A DNA stretch of 64,000 nt, taken from Streptomyces sp. T12 (GTDB lineage: Bacteria; Actinomycetota; Actinomycetes; Streptomycetales; Streptomycetaceae). Below the pieces are notes generated by a model, which searched no databases, had not been told where the DNA came from, and saw only the letters and a program-made list of their open reading frames with translations. The translations under genes and the position numbers were made by a program. The stretch's first letter is position 1; every line of letters starts with the position of its first letter. Location: NCBI RefSeq assembly GCF_028736035.1, contig NZ_CP117866.1, positions 2,418,001 to 2,482,000 on the forward strand, written 5' to 3'. Of this stretch, positions 37,333 through 46,754 are shown piece after piece.

Positions 37333-40287
37333 TCACTCGTCAAGTGAGTCGAGGGCCCTTCCGATGAGCGCCGTACGGTCGGCCGCCGCGGTGACGTGTT
37401 CCAGGCCGAAGCCCAGCAGCACCGTGTCGTCCGTGGTGACCGCTCCATAGGTCTGGAACAGCGCTCCGGTGCGCGCCCAGTCCTTGAGGACGGCCGGACT
37501 GCCCGCGGGCGGTCCGGTCACGCTCCAAGAACCGAGCGACGTCTCGAAGCCCTCGGTCTGGGTGGCCGTGCCGCCGACGACGAGCGAGGCCTCGTCGGCG
37601 AGGACGCCGTGGCCTCCCGTGCTCGGGTCGGTGACGTAGCCGATCGAGACCTCGACCGACTTTCCGGCGTACGCGCTCAGGTCGAACTCGACCTGCTTCC
37701 AGCCCTCGGAGGCGCCGGTGAGCGCGTTCCACTGGCCGCTGCTGCCGCTCGCGGTGCAGCCGCTGGTGGCCACGGTGAGGTAGTGGGCCAGCCAGGGGTG
37801 CTCGCCCACGTAGAACCCGGCCTCGCAGTCCGCCGGCACGGTGGTGCTGGTGGCACCGCCCGCCTCGGGGAGTGTCGTCCAGTCCTGGGCCCCCGTGGTG
37901 TGGGCCTCGACCAGGACGTTGTCGTAGCCGGGCTCGACGTCCCACAGCAACTGGGTGCGCAGGCTCGGCTTCTGCGCCGCGCTCACCCCGGTGAGGTCGA
38001 CGGTCCTGGTCAGCCGCTTGTAGGCGTCGTCGGTGTGCACGGCGGCCGCCATGGAGGAACCCGCGTACGGCCCGTACGGGTTGACGGTCCCGGCGAACTG
38101 GCCGGCGCCCGCGCTGGCGAACTGCGGGTGCGTGGCGGCAGGGAGCTCGTCCGAGGTGACGCTGTAGGTCCCGGCCTTGTCGAGCAGGTTGCCGGTGGCG
38201 TCGCCGAGCGCTCCGGTGAAGCCGCCGAGCTTGCCGGAGCCGGTGAAGCCGGTGGCCCCGGGGAGCGACGTACGGGAGTAGGCGCCCAGGTAGTACTGGC
38301 TGAAGTCGTCGGACAGGGTGCCGCCGCCGAGGTCGACGTTGCCGCCGGCCTGCTCGCCCGCCTCCATCAGCTTGCCGCCCTCGTTGAGGTAGGCGCGCAG
38401 CTGGAGCTGGGTGGCCTTGCCCGGGACGTTCGCGCCGGTGTAGTGGACCGCGGTGTCGAAGTGGCTCAGCACGCCGAGCGCGTCGGGCGCGCCCTGAGCG
38501 GCGACGTCCCAGACGATCGCCCTGTGGCCGTTGGCCTTGAGCGCGTCGACGTACTTCTGCGCGTGCGTGGCGGTCGCGCCTTCCTCGGCGACCACGAGGA
38601 CGTCCGCGCGCGGCCGTTCGGCGACCGTGTACGTGAAGTGCTCGCTGGAGGTGGGCTTTCCGCTCTTCGTCTCGCCGGTGAACCACACCTCGACCTTGTC
38701 GCCCCGGTCGCCGTCCGCGACCTTGGCCCGGTACTCGTCGAAGTAGAGGTTGTCGTCACCGCCGTACGTCTCACCGCCCTTCCAGGGCCGCAGCGCCATG
38801 TCCTGCGTACGGCCGCCGTTGACGCGGTACTTGAGCTCCTTGTCGCGCACGGACTTCCGTACGACGACGGAGACCTCCTGGTCGGCGCCGCGGGAGTACG
38901 ACGTGGTGAACGGCGCCGGCGTGAAGTCGGCGGCTTTCAGACCGACCGACGAGGCCGGCTGGTCGGGGCGCACGGCGGACTCGGCGACGGAGAGCGCGAA
39001 CGGGACGTTCTTGGCGAACTCCTGCTGGATCAGCTTCTCGTCGTCCGGGAAGTTGAAGACCGACTGGCAGTCCCGCGCGTTCCACTGGTCGTTCGGGTCG
39101 ATGTTCGACGCGGTCTGGCAGGTCGACATCTCGGGCGTGAACATCGCTATGCCGTTGACGTTCGAGGCGTGGCCGTCGGCCTCGCCGTTCGTCGTGTACA
39201 GCTCCGAGGAGACCTGCGGGTGGTAGCCGGGGACCGCGGGGTTGTCCGGCGTGCCGGCGAGCGACTTGTAGAGGACGTCGTCCGGGGTGTCGGTGGCGAC
39301 CTGCCAGCCGACGCCGTAGAGGATGAGCTCGGCCGCGGAGTGGTAGTTGATGCCGTAGTCGAAGCCGATACGTCGCTCGAAGGCGTCCAGCGCCTTGGTC
39401 TCGGGCTCGGAGGCCGGGGACGCGCCGCGGTAGGTCTCGCTGGTGGGGTTGGGGGAGGAACCCTCGTCGTCGTAGCCCCACTTGTAGGTGAAGTTGCGGT
39501 TGAGGTCGACGCCGTCGCCGGTGCTGATGGCACCATCGCCGTTGATGTCGCGCAGGTTCTTGCGCCACAGGCGGGTGCTGGAGCCCTGGAAGGTGTAGTC
39601 GTAGCCGTCGGGGTTGGCCGAGGGGACGAACCACAGCTCGGTCGAGTCGACGATCTTCTTGACGCGTTTGTCCGTCTTGTAGTTGTCCAGGTAGTAGTGC
39701 ATCAGGCGCCGGGTCATCTCCGGCGTGATCCACTCGCGCGCGTGCTGGTTGGAGACGTAGAGGACGGAGGGCTTGGCGCCGTCTTTCGTCTTCTTGGCGT
39801 TCTTGGTGAGCTTGAGCGCCAGGATGTCCTGGCCGTTGATCGTCTTGCCGATGGAGACGACCTTGGTGAGGCCGGGGTTCTCCTGCCCGGTCCGGACGAT
39901 CTCCTCCTTGAGCCCCCCGCTTCCGCTGTACGGGCGGTACACGCCCTCGGCGGCTTTCTCGGTGCGAGCCTCGGCCTTGGCGGAGAGGTCGTGCTCGGTG
40001 AGCTCGACACCCTTCTTCTCCAGCTTCTTGGCCTGGTCGTCGGTGAGGTAGACCTCGACGGTGGCGGTGCCCTTCTCGGGCGCCTGCTCACTGAGTTCGT
40101 GGCCGTCCTGGCCGGCCGCCAGCAGCAGGGGTACCTGCTTCTTGGTGACCTCGGCGCGGAAGACCTTGACTTCGTTCGGGTCGGTTTCTTGTGAACTTCC
40201 CGGTTGTGCCTGGGCGATGGGTGCGATGCTCGCTCCGCCTATCAGGAGCGCACCGGCAGCGAGGATCGATCTCGCTCTGGGTCTCAT
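37333..40287 (-). CDS. Secreted zinc carboxypeptidase, family M14
   Basis: A 984-residue exported metallopeptidase. A signal peptide (RPRARSILAAGALLIGGA) with likely cleavage after AQA is followed by a propeptide-like region. The M14 catalytic domain (about 110-430) has the zinc ligands in NQHAREWITPE (HxxE) and YHSAAELILYG, substrate-binding Asn-Arg region LWRKNLRDINGDG, and the catalytic Glu probably in MFTPEMSTC. A C-terminal half of about 500 residues contains a ThuA/glutamine-amidotransferase-like fold and an immune-inhibitor-A/MAM-like beta domain (WKQVEFDLSAYAGKSVEV). The ATG at 40287 has AGGGGGG upstream. It stands alone and probably degrades extracellular peptides. Confidence 0.92.
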   Translation of the reverse strand: MRPRARSILAAGALLIGGASIAPIAQAQPGSSQETDPNEVKVFRAEVTKKQVPLLLAAGQDGHELSEQAPEKGTATVEVYLTDDQAKKLEKKGVELTEHDLSAKAEARTEKAAEGVYRPYSGSGGLKEEIVRTGQENPGLTKVVSIGKTINGQDILALKLTKNAKKTKDGAKPSVLYVSNQHAREWITPEMTRRLMHYYLDNYKTDKRVKKIVDSTELWFVPSANPDGYDYTFQGSSTRLWRKNLRDINGDGAISTGDGVDLNRNFTYKWGYDDEGSSPNPTSETYRGASPASEPETKALDAFERRIGFDYGINYHSAAELILYGVGWQVATDTPDDVLYKSLAGTPDNPAVPGYHPQVSSELYTTNGEADGHASNVNGIAMFTPEMSTCQTASNIDPNDQWNARDCQSVFNFPDDEKLIQQEFAKNVPFALSVAESAVRPDQPASSVGLKAADFTPAPFTTSYSRGADQEVSVVVRKSVRDKELKYRVNGGRTQDMALRPWKGGETYGGDDNLYFDEYRAKVADGDRGDKVEVWFTGETKSGKPTSSEHFTYTVAERPRADVLVVAEEGATATHAQKYVDALKANGHRAIVWDVAAQGAPDALGVLSHFDTAVHYTGANVPGKATQLQLRAYLNEGGKLMEAGEQAGGNVDLGGGTLSDDFSQYYLGAYSRTSLPGATGFTGSGKLGGFTGALGDATGNLLDKAGTYSVTSDELPAATHPQFASAGAGQFAGTVNPYGPYAGSSMAAAVHTDDAYKRLTRTVDLTGVSAAQKPSLRTQLLWDVEPGYDNVLVEAHTTGAQDWTTLPEAGGATSTTVPADCEAGFYVGEHPWLAHYLTVATSGCTASGSSGQWNALTGASEGWKQVEFDLSAYAGKSVEVSIGYVTDPSTGGHGVLADEASLVVGGTATQTEGFETSLGSWSVTGPPAGSPAVLKDWARTGALFQTYGAVTTDDTVLLGFGLEHVTAAADRTALIGRALDSLDE

Positions 40288-40383
40288 GAACCCCCCTAGC
40301 AGTGATTCGCCACAGTGACGAATGACTGCCAGGCTCATGCCACTTCACGGTCCAGTCAAGAGTGCCGCAAAGACTGACAAATA

Positions 40384-40418
40384 CCGGTGCCGACGTCCCA
40401 AGTGGACGTCGGCACCGG
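40384..40418 (-). terminator. Terminator after whiA
   Basis: Perfect 15-bp inverted repeat, CCGGTGCCGACGTCC and GGACGTCGGCACCGG, 5-nt loop, 20 nt after the whiA stop, followed on the transcript by UAUUUGU. Confidence 0.85.
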
Positions 40419-40438
40419 CAGGTTGACGATCTTTCACG

Positions 40439-41428
40439 TCAGCCCGCGAGGTTGTCCGCCAGCTCCTCGGAGAGGTTGGCCTCCGTGCCAGGAATGCCGA
40501 GGTCCTGGGCCCGCTTGTCGGCCATGGCCAGCAGGCGGCGGATACGGCCGGCGACGGCGTCCTTGGTCAGCGGCGGGTCGGCGAGCGCGCCCAGCTCTTC
40601 GAGGGAGGCCTGCTTGTGCTCCATGCGCAGGCGTCCGGCGGCGGCGAGGTGCTCGGGGACCTCGTCGGCGAGGATCTCCAGGGCGCGCTGGACCCGGGCG
40701 CCGGCGGCGACGGCCGCGCGCGCGGAGCGGCGGAGGTTGGCGTCGTCGAAGTTGGCGAGGCGGTTCGCCGTGGCACGCACCTCGCGGCGCATCCGGCGCT
40801 CCTCCCAGGCCAGCACGGACTCGTGCGCCCCGAGCCGGGTCAGCAGGGCGCCGATCGCGTCGCCGTCCCGGACGACCACGCGGTCCACGCCGCGCACCTC
40901 GCGGGCCTTGGCGGCGATCGACAGCCGGCGGGCCGCGCCGACCAGCGCGAGCGCGGCCTCGGGGCCCGGGCAGGTCACCTCCAGGGAGGACGAGCGGCCG
41001 GGCTCGGTGAGCGAGCCGTGCGCCAGGAAGGCGCCGCGCCAGGCGGCCTCGGCGTCGCAGGTCGCCCCGGAGACCACCTGCGGGGGCAGGCCACGGATCG
41101 GGCGGCCCCGCCCGTCGACCAGGCCGGTCTGGCGGGCCAGCTGGTCACCGCCCGCGACCACGCGCACGACGTAGCGCGAACCGCGGCGCAGCCCGCCCGG
41201 CGCCATCACGATCAGCTCGGAGCTGTGGCCGAAGATCTCCAGGATGTCCCGCTTGAGCCGACGGGCCGCCATCGCGGTGTCCAGCTCCGCCTCGATCACG
41301 ATGCGTCCGCTGACCAGGTGGAGGCCGCCGGCGAACCGCAGAATGGCGGAGACCTCCGCCTTCCTGCAACAGGTCCGGGTGACGGGGAGCCGGGAGATCT
41401 CATCCTTCACCGCTGCCGTCATCGCCAT
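40439..41428 (-). CDS. whiA: WhiA, sporulation transcription factor
   Basis: Activator that, with WhiB, starts sporulation septation in Streptomyces aerial hyphae. The 329 residues comprise an N-terminal degenerate LAGLIDADG homing-endonuclease fold (about 15-215; [30 protein letters not shown]) and a C-terminal DNA-binding HTH (about 220-310; [20 protein letters not shown]). The ATG overlaps the end of yvcK by 10 nt. It is the last gene of uvrC-rapZ-yvcK-whiA, a conserved actinobacterial order; a known extra whiA promoter inside the upstream gene cannot be seen by eye here. Confidence 0.97.
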   Translation of the reverse strand: MAMTAAVKDEISRLPVTRTCCRKAEVSAILRFAGGLHLVSGRIVIEAELDTAMAARRLKRDILEIFGHSSELIVMAPGGLRRGSRYVVRVVAGGDQLARQTGLVDGRGRPIRGLPPQVVSGATCDAEAAWRGAFLAHGSLTEPGRSSSLEVTCPGPEAALALVGAARRLSIAAKAREVRGVDRVVVRDGDAIGALLTRLGAHESVLAWEERRMRREVRATANRLANFDDANLRRSARAAVAAGARVQRALEILADEVPEHLAAAGRLRMEHKQASLEELGALADPPLTKDAVAGRIRRLLAMADKRAQDLGIPGTEANLSEELADNLAG

Positions 41429-42486
41429 GGGCCGATCCTTCCATGCATCCGAAAAATACGGTCGTACGCGGCGGCGAGGAGCTCCGGGTCGTGCCGGGGC
41501 GTCCCGTCCGTCCGGGCCACCGGGGCCAGCTCGACCGCAGCACCGAGCCGCTTGGCGGCCTCGGTGAGCACATCCCGGTCGGGCACGGCGGCCTCGTCGG
41601 CCAGCACCACGTCCAGGGCGAGTTTAGGGGCGTGTCGTCCCAAAACCTCCAAATGACGCTGCGGGGAGAAGCCTTCGGTTTCTCCCGGCTGCGGGGCGAG
41701 GTTCAGGGAGAGTACCCGGCGCGCCTTCGTCTCAGTGAGGGCGTCCAGGAGTTCCGGCACGAGCAGATGCGGGATGACCGAGGAGAACCAGGAGCCCGGG
41801 CCGAGCACCACCCAGTCCGCGTCCCGGACTGCGGCGACGGCCTCCGGAACGGCGGGCGGGTCGTGCGGCACGACGTGCACCGACTGCACCTCGCCGGGGG
41901 TGAGGGCGACGTTGGCCTGCCCGCGGACGGTGTCGACGGCCTCGGGCAGGTCCGGGTCGTGGCCCTTGACCAGGGCCTGCAGTTCCAGCGGTACGGCGGA
42001 CATGGGCAGCACGCGCCCGTGCGCGCCGAGCAGCTTGCCGACCAGGTCGAGGGCCTGGACGTGGTCGCCGAGCTGCTCCCACAGGGCGACGATCAGCAGA
42101 TTGCCGACCGCGTGGTCGTGCAGGTCGCCCTTGGAGTGGAAGCGGTGCTGGATGACGCGGGCCCAGGTCTGGCCCCAGTCGTCGTCGCCGCACAGCGCGG
42201 CCAGCGCCTTGCGCAGGTCGCCGGGCGGCAGCACACCCAGCTCGTCGCGCAGGCGCCCGCTGGAGCCACCGTCGTCGGCCACGGTGACGACGGCGGTGAG
42301 GTCGCCGGTGATCCGGCGCAGCGCGGCGAGCGAGGCGGACAGGCCCATGCCGCCACCGAGGGCGACGACCTTGGGCTGGGCGCCGCGGCGGCGCGGCCTG
42401 GCACCGCGGGCCTCGGCGGGCCGCCCGGCCCGCGACTCGGGCACCGCCCGGCGCAACCTGCTCAGCCGCGGAGTACGTCCCGTCAT
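41419..42486 (-). CDS. yvcK: YvcK/CofD-like gluconeogenesis factor
   Basis: A 355-residue protein of the YvcK family (nucleotide-sugar-binding, cell-shape and carbon-source adaptation factor). It has the dinucleotide-type loop [18 protein letters not shown] near residue 42, [18 protein letters not shown] near 70, and [19 protein letters not shown] near 210. The 40 basic N-terminal residues (rich in Arg) precede the domain. Overlaps: 4 nt with rapZ and 10 nt with whiA. In Firmicutes YvcK is needed for growth on gluconeogenic substrates. Confidence 0.95.
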   Translation of the reverse strand: MTGRTPRLSRLRRAVPESRAGRPAEARGARPRRRGAQPKVVALGGGMGLSASLAALRRITGDLTAVVTVADDGGSSGRLRDELGVLPPGDLRKALAALCGDDDWGQTWARVIQHRFHSKGDLHDHAVGNLLIVALWEQLGDHVQALDLVGKLLGAHGRVLPMSAVPLELQALVKGHDPDLPEAVDTVRGQANVALTPGEVQSVHVVPHDPPAVPEAVAAVRDADWVVLGPGSWFSSVIPHLLVPELLDALTETKARRVLSLNLAPQPGETEGFSPQRHLEVLGRHAPKLALDVVLADEAAVPDRDVLTEAAKRLGAAVELAPVARTDGTPRHDPELLAAAYDRIFRMHGRIGPWR

Positions 42487-43499
42487 TCCCGTCCCATGTC
42501 CCGGTGTACGACCACCGTCTCCACGCCCTGGGAGGCAAGGCGTGCTGCGAGCTTCTCGGATGTGGCGACCGAGCGGTGCTTGCCGCCGGTGCAGCCGACC
42601 GCGATCGTCACGTACCGCTTGCCCTCCCGGCGGTATCCGGCCGCGATGAGCTGGAGCAGCTCGGAGTAGCGGTCGATGAACTCCTTCGCGCCGGGCTGGT
42701 TGAAGACGTACGCCGACACCTCCTCGTTGAGGCCGGTGAAGGGGCGCAGCTCCGGGACCCAGTGCGGGTTGGGCAGGAAGCGCATGTCCACGACCAGGTC
42801 GGCGTCGACCGGGAGGCCGTACTTGAAGCCGAAGGACATGACCGTCGCCCGCAGCTCGGGCTCCTCCTCGCCGGCGAACTGGGCGTCCATCTTGGCCCGC
42901 AGCTCGTGCACGTTGAGGCTGGAGGTGTCGATCACCAGGTCGGCGTCGCCGCGCAGCTCGCGCAGCAGCTGGCGCTCGGCGGCGATGCCGTCGACGATGC
43001 GGCCGTCGCCCTGGAGGGGGTGCGGGCGGCGCACCGACTCGAAGCGGCGCACCAGGGCGTCGTCGGAGGACTCCAGGAAGGCAATCCGGCGTGTGACGCC
43101 CCGGGTGTCGAGTTCGGCGAGGGACTCGCGGAGGTTGTCGAAGAAGCGTCGGCCACGGACGTCGACGACCACCGCGATCCGCGCCACATTGCCCTGGGAG
43201 CGGGCGCCGAGCTCCACCATGGTGGGGATCAGCGCGGGCGGAAGGTTGTCGACGACGAACCAGCCGAGGTCCTCCAGACACTTGGCGGCCGTAGAGCGGC
43301 CGGCCCCGGACATGCCGGAGATGATCACCAGCTCGGGGATGACCGCTTCGGGGACCCCGGCTGTCTCGATGCCCGTACTCACCTGTGCTCCGTCTTCCTG
43401 GGGTGCGTCCTGCTGGGTGAGATCCTCGCCGGTCTTGTTGTGGGTTTCCTGAGCTTCTTGATCTCGCTCACCTGTGGGCTGTGTGTCGTGCTCGCTCAT
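42483..43499 (-). CDS. rapZ: RapZ/YvcJ, nucleotide-binding adaptor
   Basis: A 338-residue P-loop protein. After an acidic, probably disordered N-terminal region (1-50), the Walker A motif GMSGAGRST lies near residue 62, [11 protein letters not shown] near 110, and the C-terminal domain has [19 protein letters not shown], the phosphate-binding signature of RapZ. In E. coli RapZ delivers the sRNA GlmZ to RNase E; Streptomyces has no known GlmZ, so its role here probably resembles YvcJ in Bacillus. Four-nt overlaps at both ends. Confidence 0.95.
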   Translation of the reverse strand: MSEHDTQPTGERDQEAQETHNKTGEDLTQQDAPQEDGAQVSTGIETAGVPEAVIPELVIISGMSGAGRSTAAKCLEDLGWFVVDNLPPALIPTMVELGARSQGNVARIAVVVDVRGRRFFDNLRESLAELDTRGVTRRIAFLESSDDALVRRFESVRRPHPLQGDGRIVDGIAAERQLLRELRGDADLVIDTSSLNVHELRAKMDAQFAGEEEPELRATVMSFGFKYGLPVDADLVVDMRFLPNPHWVPELRPFTGLNEEVSAYVFNQPGAKEFIDRYSELLQLIAAGYRREGKRYVTIAVGCTGGKHRSVATSEKLAARLASQGVETVVVHRDMGRE

Positions 43500-45616
43500 C
43501 TCTCCTGCCCCCGTCGTTCGTCCGGGGCACCCGCGGACACGGGCTCCCCCGAGGTCTCCGCCGTCGTATCGGATTCCTCGTCTTCCATGATCTCTCCAGT
43601 CGCCGTGTTCACGGCGGGTGCGGCCGGGGCGGCCTGGGCGAGAGCCACGGCGATCGTCTCGGCCGTCTTGCGACCTATACCTGGAACCTCACAGATCTGG
43701 TCGATTGTCGCGGATCGCAGCTTCTTCACCGAACCGAAGTGCTTGATCAGCGCCTGCTTGCGAGTCTCACCGAGGCCGGGGACGTCGTCCAACGGGCTCG
43801 ACCGGAAACGCTTGGCGCGCTTGGTGCGCTGGTAGGTGATCGCGAAGCGGTGGGCCTCGTCCCGGACGCGCTGGAGCAGATAGAGGCCCTCGCTGGTGCG
43901 GGGCAGGACGACCGGGTCGTCCTCGCCGGGCAGCCAGACCTCCTCCAGGCGCTTGGCGAGGCCGCAGACGGCGATGTCGTCGATACCTAGGTCGTCCAGG
44001 GCCCGCTGGGCGGCCGCGACCTGCGGCTGCCCGCCGTCGACGACGACGAGCTGCGGCGGGTAGGCGAAGCGCTTGGGGCGGCCGTCGTCGTCCTTGAGGC
44101 CGTTGGCGAGGGGGACGGAGGAGGCGTCGGTGAGCGGGTCGGACTCGGCGTCGGTGAGGGGACCGGGCGAGGTGTCACCGAGGGTGTTCTCGCCGTCGGC
44201 CCACTCGCCCGTCTTCTCCTTCTCGGCGAGGTAGCGCTTGAAGCGGCGGGTGATCACCTCGTGCATGGAGCGGACGTCGTCCTGGCCCTCGAAGCCCTTG
44301 ATCTGGAAGCGGCGGTACTCGCTCTTGCGCTGCAGCCCGTCCTCGAAGACGACCATGGAGGCCACGACGTCGTCGCCCTGGAGGTGCGAGATGTCGTAGC
44401 ACTCGATCCTGAGCGGGGCGCTGTCCAGGTCGAGGGCGTCGGCGATCTCCTCCAGGGCACGCGAGCGCGTGGTCAGGTCGGAGGCGCGCTTGGTCTTGTG
44501 CAGGACGAGCGCCTGCTGGGCGTTGCGCTCGACGGTCTCCATGAGGGCGCGCTTGTCGCCGCGCTGGGGGATGCGCAGCGAGACGTTGGCGCCGCGGCGC
44601 CCCGACAGCCACTCCTGCACGGGCTCCACGGGGTCGGGCAGGGCCGGGACCAGGACCTCCTTGGGCACCGCGTCCCCGGTCTCCTCGCCGTAGAGCTGCT
44701 GGAGGGCGTGCTCGACGAGGGCTCCGGTGGTGATCTCCTCGACCTTGTCGGTGACCCAGCCGCGCTGGCCGCGCACCCGGCCGCCGCGGACGTGGAAGAT
44801 CTGCACGGCCGCCTCCAGCTCGTCCTCCGCGACCGCGATGAGGTCGGCGTCGGTCGCGTCGGCGAGCACGACCGCGTTCTTCTCCATGGCCTTCTTCAGG
44901 GCCTCGATGTCGTCGCGCAGGCGGGCGGCCCGCTCGTACTCCATCTCGTCGGCCGCTTCCATCATCTGCCTCTCTAGGCGGCGCAGATACGTGCCCGTGC
45001 GGCCGGTCATGAAGTCGCAGAACTCGTCGGCCAGTTCACGGTGCTCCTCGGCGGAGACGCGGTCCACGCAGGGGGCGGAGCACTTGCCGATGTAGCCGAG
45101 CAGGCAGGGGCGGCCGGTGCGGCGGGCGTTCTTGAAGACGCCGGCCGAGCAGGTGCGCACCGGGAAGACGCGCAGGAGGAGGTCGACGGTGTCACGGATC
45201 GCCCACGCGTGCGCGTACGGCCCGAAATACCTGACGCCCTTCTTCTTGTGACCGCGCATCACCTGCACACGCGGGTACTCCTCGTTCATCGTCACCGCGA
45301 GATACGGGTAGCTCTTGTCGTCGCGGTACTTGACGTTGAACCGGGGGTCGAACTCCTTGATCCAGGAGTACTCCAGCTGCAGGGCCTCGACCTCTGTGGA
45401 CACCACGGTCCACTCCACGGACGCGGCCGTGGTGACCATCGTGCGGGTGCGCGGGTGCAGGCCCGCCAGGTCCTGGAAGTAGTTCGCCAGGCGCTGGCGC
45501 AGGCTCTTCGCCTTTCCGACGTAGATCACCCGGCGGTGCTCGTCACGGAACCTGTACACCCCGGGAGAGTCCGGGATCTGTCCCGGCTTGGGGCGGTAGC
45601 TGGAGGGATCGGCCAT
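43496..45616 (-). CDS. uvrC: UvrC, excinuclease ABC subunit C
   Basis: Makes both incisions in nucleotide excision repair. The 706 residues include the GIY-YIG domain ([20 protein letters not shown], about 17-100), a Cys cluster (about 155-185), the UVR domain near 210-245, the RNase H-like nuclease domain, and C-terminal HhH motifs ([19 protein letters not shown]). The protein is longer than usual because of a linker near residues 480-520 with two similar segments, [18 protein letters not shown]. It starts the rapZ-yvcK-whiA operon by a 4-nt overlap. Confidence 0.96.
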   Translation of the reverse strand: MADPSSYRPKPGQIPDSPGVYRFRDEHRRVIYVGKAKSLRQRLANYFQDLAGLHPRTRTMVTTAASVEWTVVSTEVEALQLEYSWIKEFDPRFNVKYRDDKSYPYLAVTMNEEYPRVQVMRGHKKKGVRYFGPYAHAWAIRDTVDLLLRVFPVRTCSAGVFKNARRTGRPCLLGYIGKCSAPCVDRVSAEEHRELADEFCDFMTGRTGTYLRRLERQMMEAADEMEYERAARLRDDIEALKKAMEKNAVVLADATDADLIAVAEDELEAAVQIFHVRGGRVRGQRGWVTDKVEEITTGALVEHALQQLYGEETGDAVPKEVLVPALPDPVEPVQEWLSGRRGANVSLRIPQRGDKRALMETVERNAQQALVLHKTKRASDLTTRSRALEEIADALDLDSAPLRIECYDISHLQGDDVVASMVVFEDGLQRKSEYRRFQIKGFEGQDDVRSMHEVITRRFKRYLAEKEKTGEWADGENTLGDTSPGPLTDAESDPLTDASSVPLANGLKDDDGRPKRFAYPPQLVVVDGGQPQVAAAQRALDDLGIDDIAVCGLAKRLEEVWLPGEDDPVVLPRTSEGLYLLQRVRDEAHRFAITYQRTKRAKRFRSSPLDDVPGLGETRKQALIKHFGSVKKLRSATIDQICEVPGIGRKTAETIAVALAQAAPAAPAVNTATGEIMEDEESDTTAETSGEPVSAGAPDERRGQER

Positions 45617-45626
45617 GTCTCACACC

Positions 45627-45812
45627 CTACTGGCGAGCGCTGACAGTCCGGCGGGGCTGTGGACAACGCCGGAGCGTCCGGGTCCAGCGGTCCACGACCC
45701 GGGCCACGTCGGGCGGCGGTGCCCCGGATTCCAGCACGTGGCGGGCGGTCCGCAGCGGCGCCGCGAGCGGCACCGTGTCCGCGTCCGGGTACCCGTCACA
45801 CTGCCCGTTCAT
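45627..45812 (-). CDS. Small 61-residue protein just upstream of uvrC
   Basis: ATG at 45812 to a TAG 10 nt before the uvrC ATG, same strand. Third codon positions are almost all G or C over the first 48 codons, as expected for a Streptomyces gene; the last dozen codons are less biased. The peptide (NGQCDGYPDADTVPLAAPLR then RTARHVLESGAPPPDVARVV) is soluble with a predicted helix. I do not recognise it. The ATG lies inside the stop of the acidic reading frame upstream (ATGA), which suggests coupling. Confidence 0.5.
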   Translation of the reverse strand: MNGQCDGYPDADTVPLAAPLRTARHVLESGAPPPDVARVVDRWTRTLRRCPQPRRTVSARQ

Positions 45813-46027
45813 GAGCACATAGCCCCCGCGCTCTGCCCCTCGGTCCCGGGGTCAGCGGCGGGCGCGCCGGGGTCGTCCTCGTCGTCCTCGTCGTCCTCGT
45901 CGTCCTCGTCGTGCTCGTCGTCCTCGTCGTCCTCGTCGTGCTCGTCGTGCTCGTCGTGCTCGTCGTGCTCGTCGTGCTCGTCGTGCTCGTCGTGCTCGTC
46001 GTGCTCGTCGTCCAGCAGCATCGCCAT
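45809..46027 (-). CDS. Possible acidic Asp/Glu/His-repeat protein
   Basis: A 72-codon frame from the ATG at 46027 (a second ATG lies two codons on). Fifteen 9-bp repeats encode runs of DEH and DED tripeptides, then DPGAPAADPGTEGQSAGAM. If made, it would be a very acidic, metal-binding-like peptide. Its stop overlaps the next small gene by 4 nt. Against it: no ribosome-binding site is visible, and every frame of such a repeat stays open, so an open frame here proves little. Confidence 0.3.
   Translation of the reverse strand: MAMLLDDEHDEHDEHDEHDEHDEHDEHDEHDEDDEDDEHDEDDEDDEDDEDDPGAPAADPGTEGQSAGAMCS
45872..46006. repeat. Minisatellite of fifteen 9-bp units
   Basis: Units of GTCGTCCTC or GTCGTGCTC in tandem from 45872 to 46006, then a partial unit GTCGTCC. 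The C and G variants are not random: C-type dominates the first half and G-type the second. On the minus strand it encodes acidic (DEH/DED) repeats; on the plus strand Ser/Cys or Val/Leu repeats. Confidence 0.9.
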
Positions 46028-46289
46028 GGCGCGCTCGGTGCTGCCCAGCACCGCCGGACGACGCCCCGAAGAACTGGTCAGCCACCTCACCGACGAGTGG
46101 CGTGACCTCGGCTTCACCCTGCCCGCCGCGGGCCTGTCCGCGGTTCGAGCCGGACACCGGAGATCCGGTCCCGCAGCAAACGGACCGCCTCGTCGGCCGT
46201 CACGGGCCCGGCATCGTCGTCGCCGCCCTCCGGGAGTCGGAGTTTGCCCAGGATGCTGCGGGCGTACTTCTCGACGGTGCCCTCGGTGA
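46026..46289 (+). other. Possible gene fragment on the plus strand
   Basis: The first 40 codons after ATG 46026 have strong G/C bias at third positions and read like a real alpha-helical protein (RRPEELVSHLTDEWRDLGFT then LPAAGLSAVR). After about 46150 the reading becomes Arg/Pro-rich noise. It overlaps the acidic frame only at its start. I read it as a remnant of an unknown gene truncated near 46150, not as an intact gene. Confidence 0.3.
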
Positions 46290-46560
46290 CGCACAGGCGG
46301 CGGCCCATGCCGGCGTTGGGTGGCGCTCGTGGATCGTGCGGGCCGCCTTGGGGCGCTTCGTGGCGTGGTCGGGCGGCATCGGCGTCTCCTGCGTGATCGC
46401 CCCGATCTCCACACGCTCCCTGGAGGACTTCCAAGAACTCGTCGCCACCAGTCCGGCCCGCGGTTTCCTGCACAAATCGGCTCTGTCCGCGCACGCCGTC
46501 GGCGTAGTGCTGGGCAACACCGGGACGTGCACGGCGACTTGAGGCGAACGCATCGCGACT
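46180..46560 (-). pseudogene. Decayed NarL/LuxR-type response regulator
   Basis: Minus-strand frames carry scattered pieces of a response regulator. One frame has AQHYADGVRGQSRFVQETAG then GDEFLEVLQGA, resembling the receiver-domain end (normally YADELL..GVGYLLKDRV then DEFLDALRRV). The same frame later has GMGRRLCVTEGTVEKYARSI then LGKLRLPEGGDDD, an almost intact LuxR HTH recognition helix and C-terminus. The stretch between is in other frames (e.g. TIHERHP), so frameshifts and small deletions have destroyed the gene. No receiver start is seen. Confidence 0.6.
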
Positions 46561-46754
46561 CGGCCAGGATTGCCCACTGTTGGGCATCAGGTGTTGTCGG
46601 GACTTGGTCAACACGCTTCAATGCGGGGGAACTCGGGGCCGTGAACGACGGCGCACGGATGTGAAGACCCCTGCCGCCTGCCGACGGGGTGGCCCCGAGC
46701 AGCCGCGCGAACGGTCTGACCACCCGTTGTGAACAACCACAGAAAGGCCCCTGC

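Noticed and set aside
37396..40194. A 932-codon open frame opposite the M14 carboxypeptidase
   Set aside because: Low-complexity Val/Gly/Arg/Leu composition with no motif; the opposite strand carries zinc-peptidase motifs.
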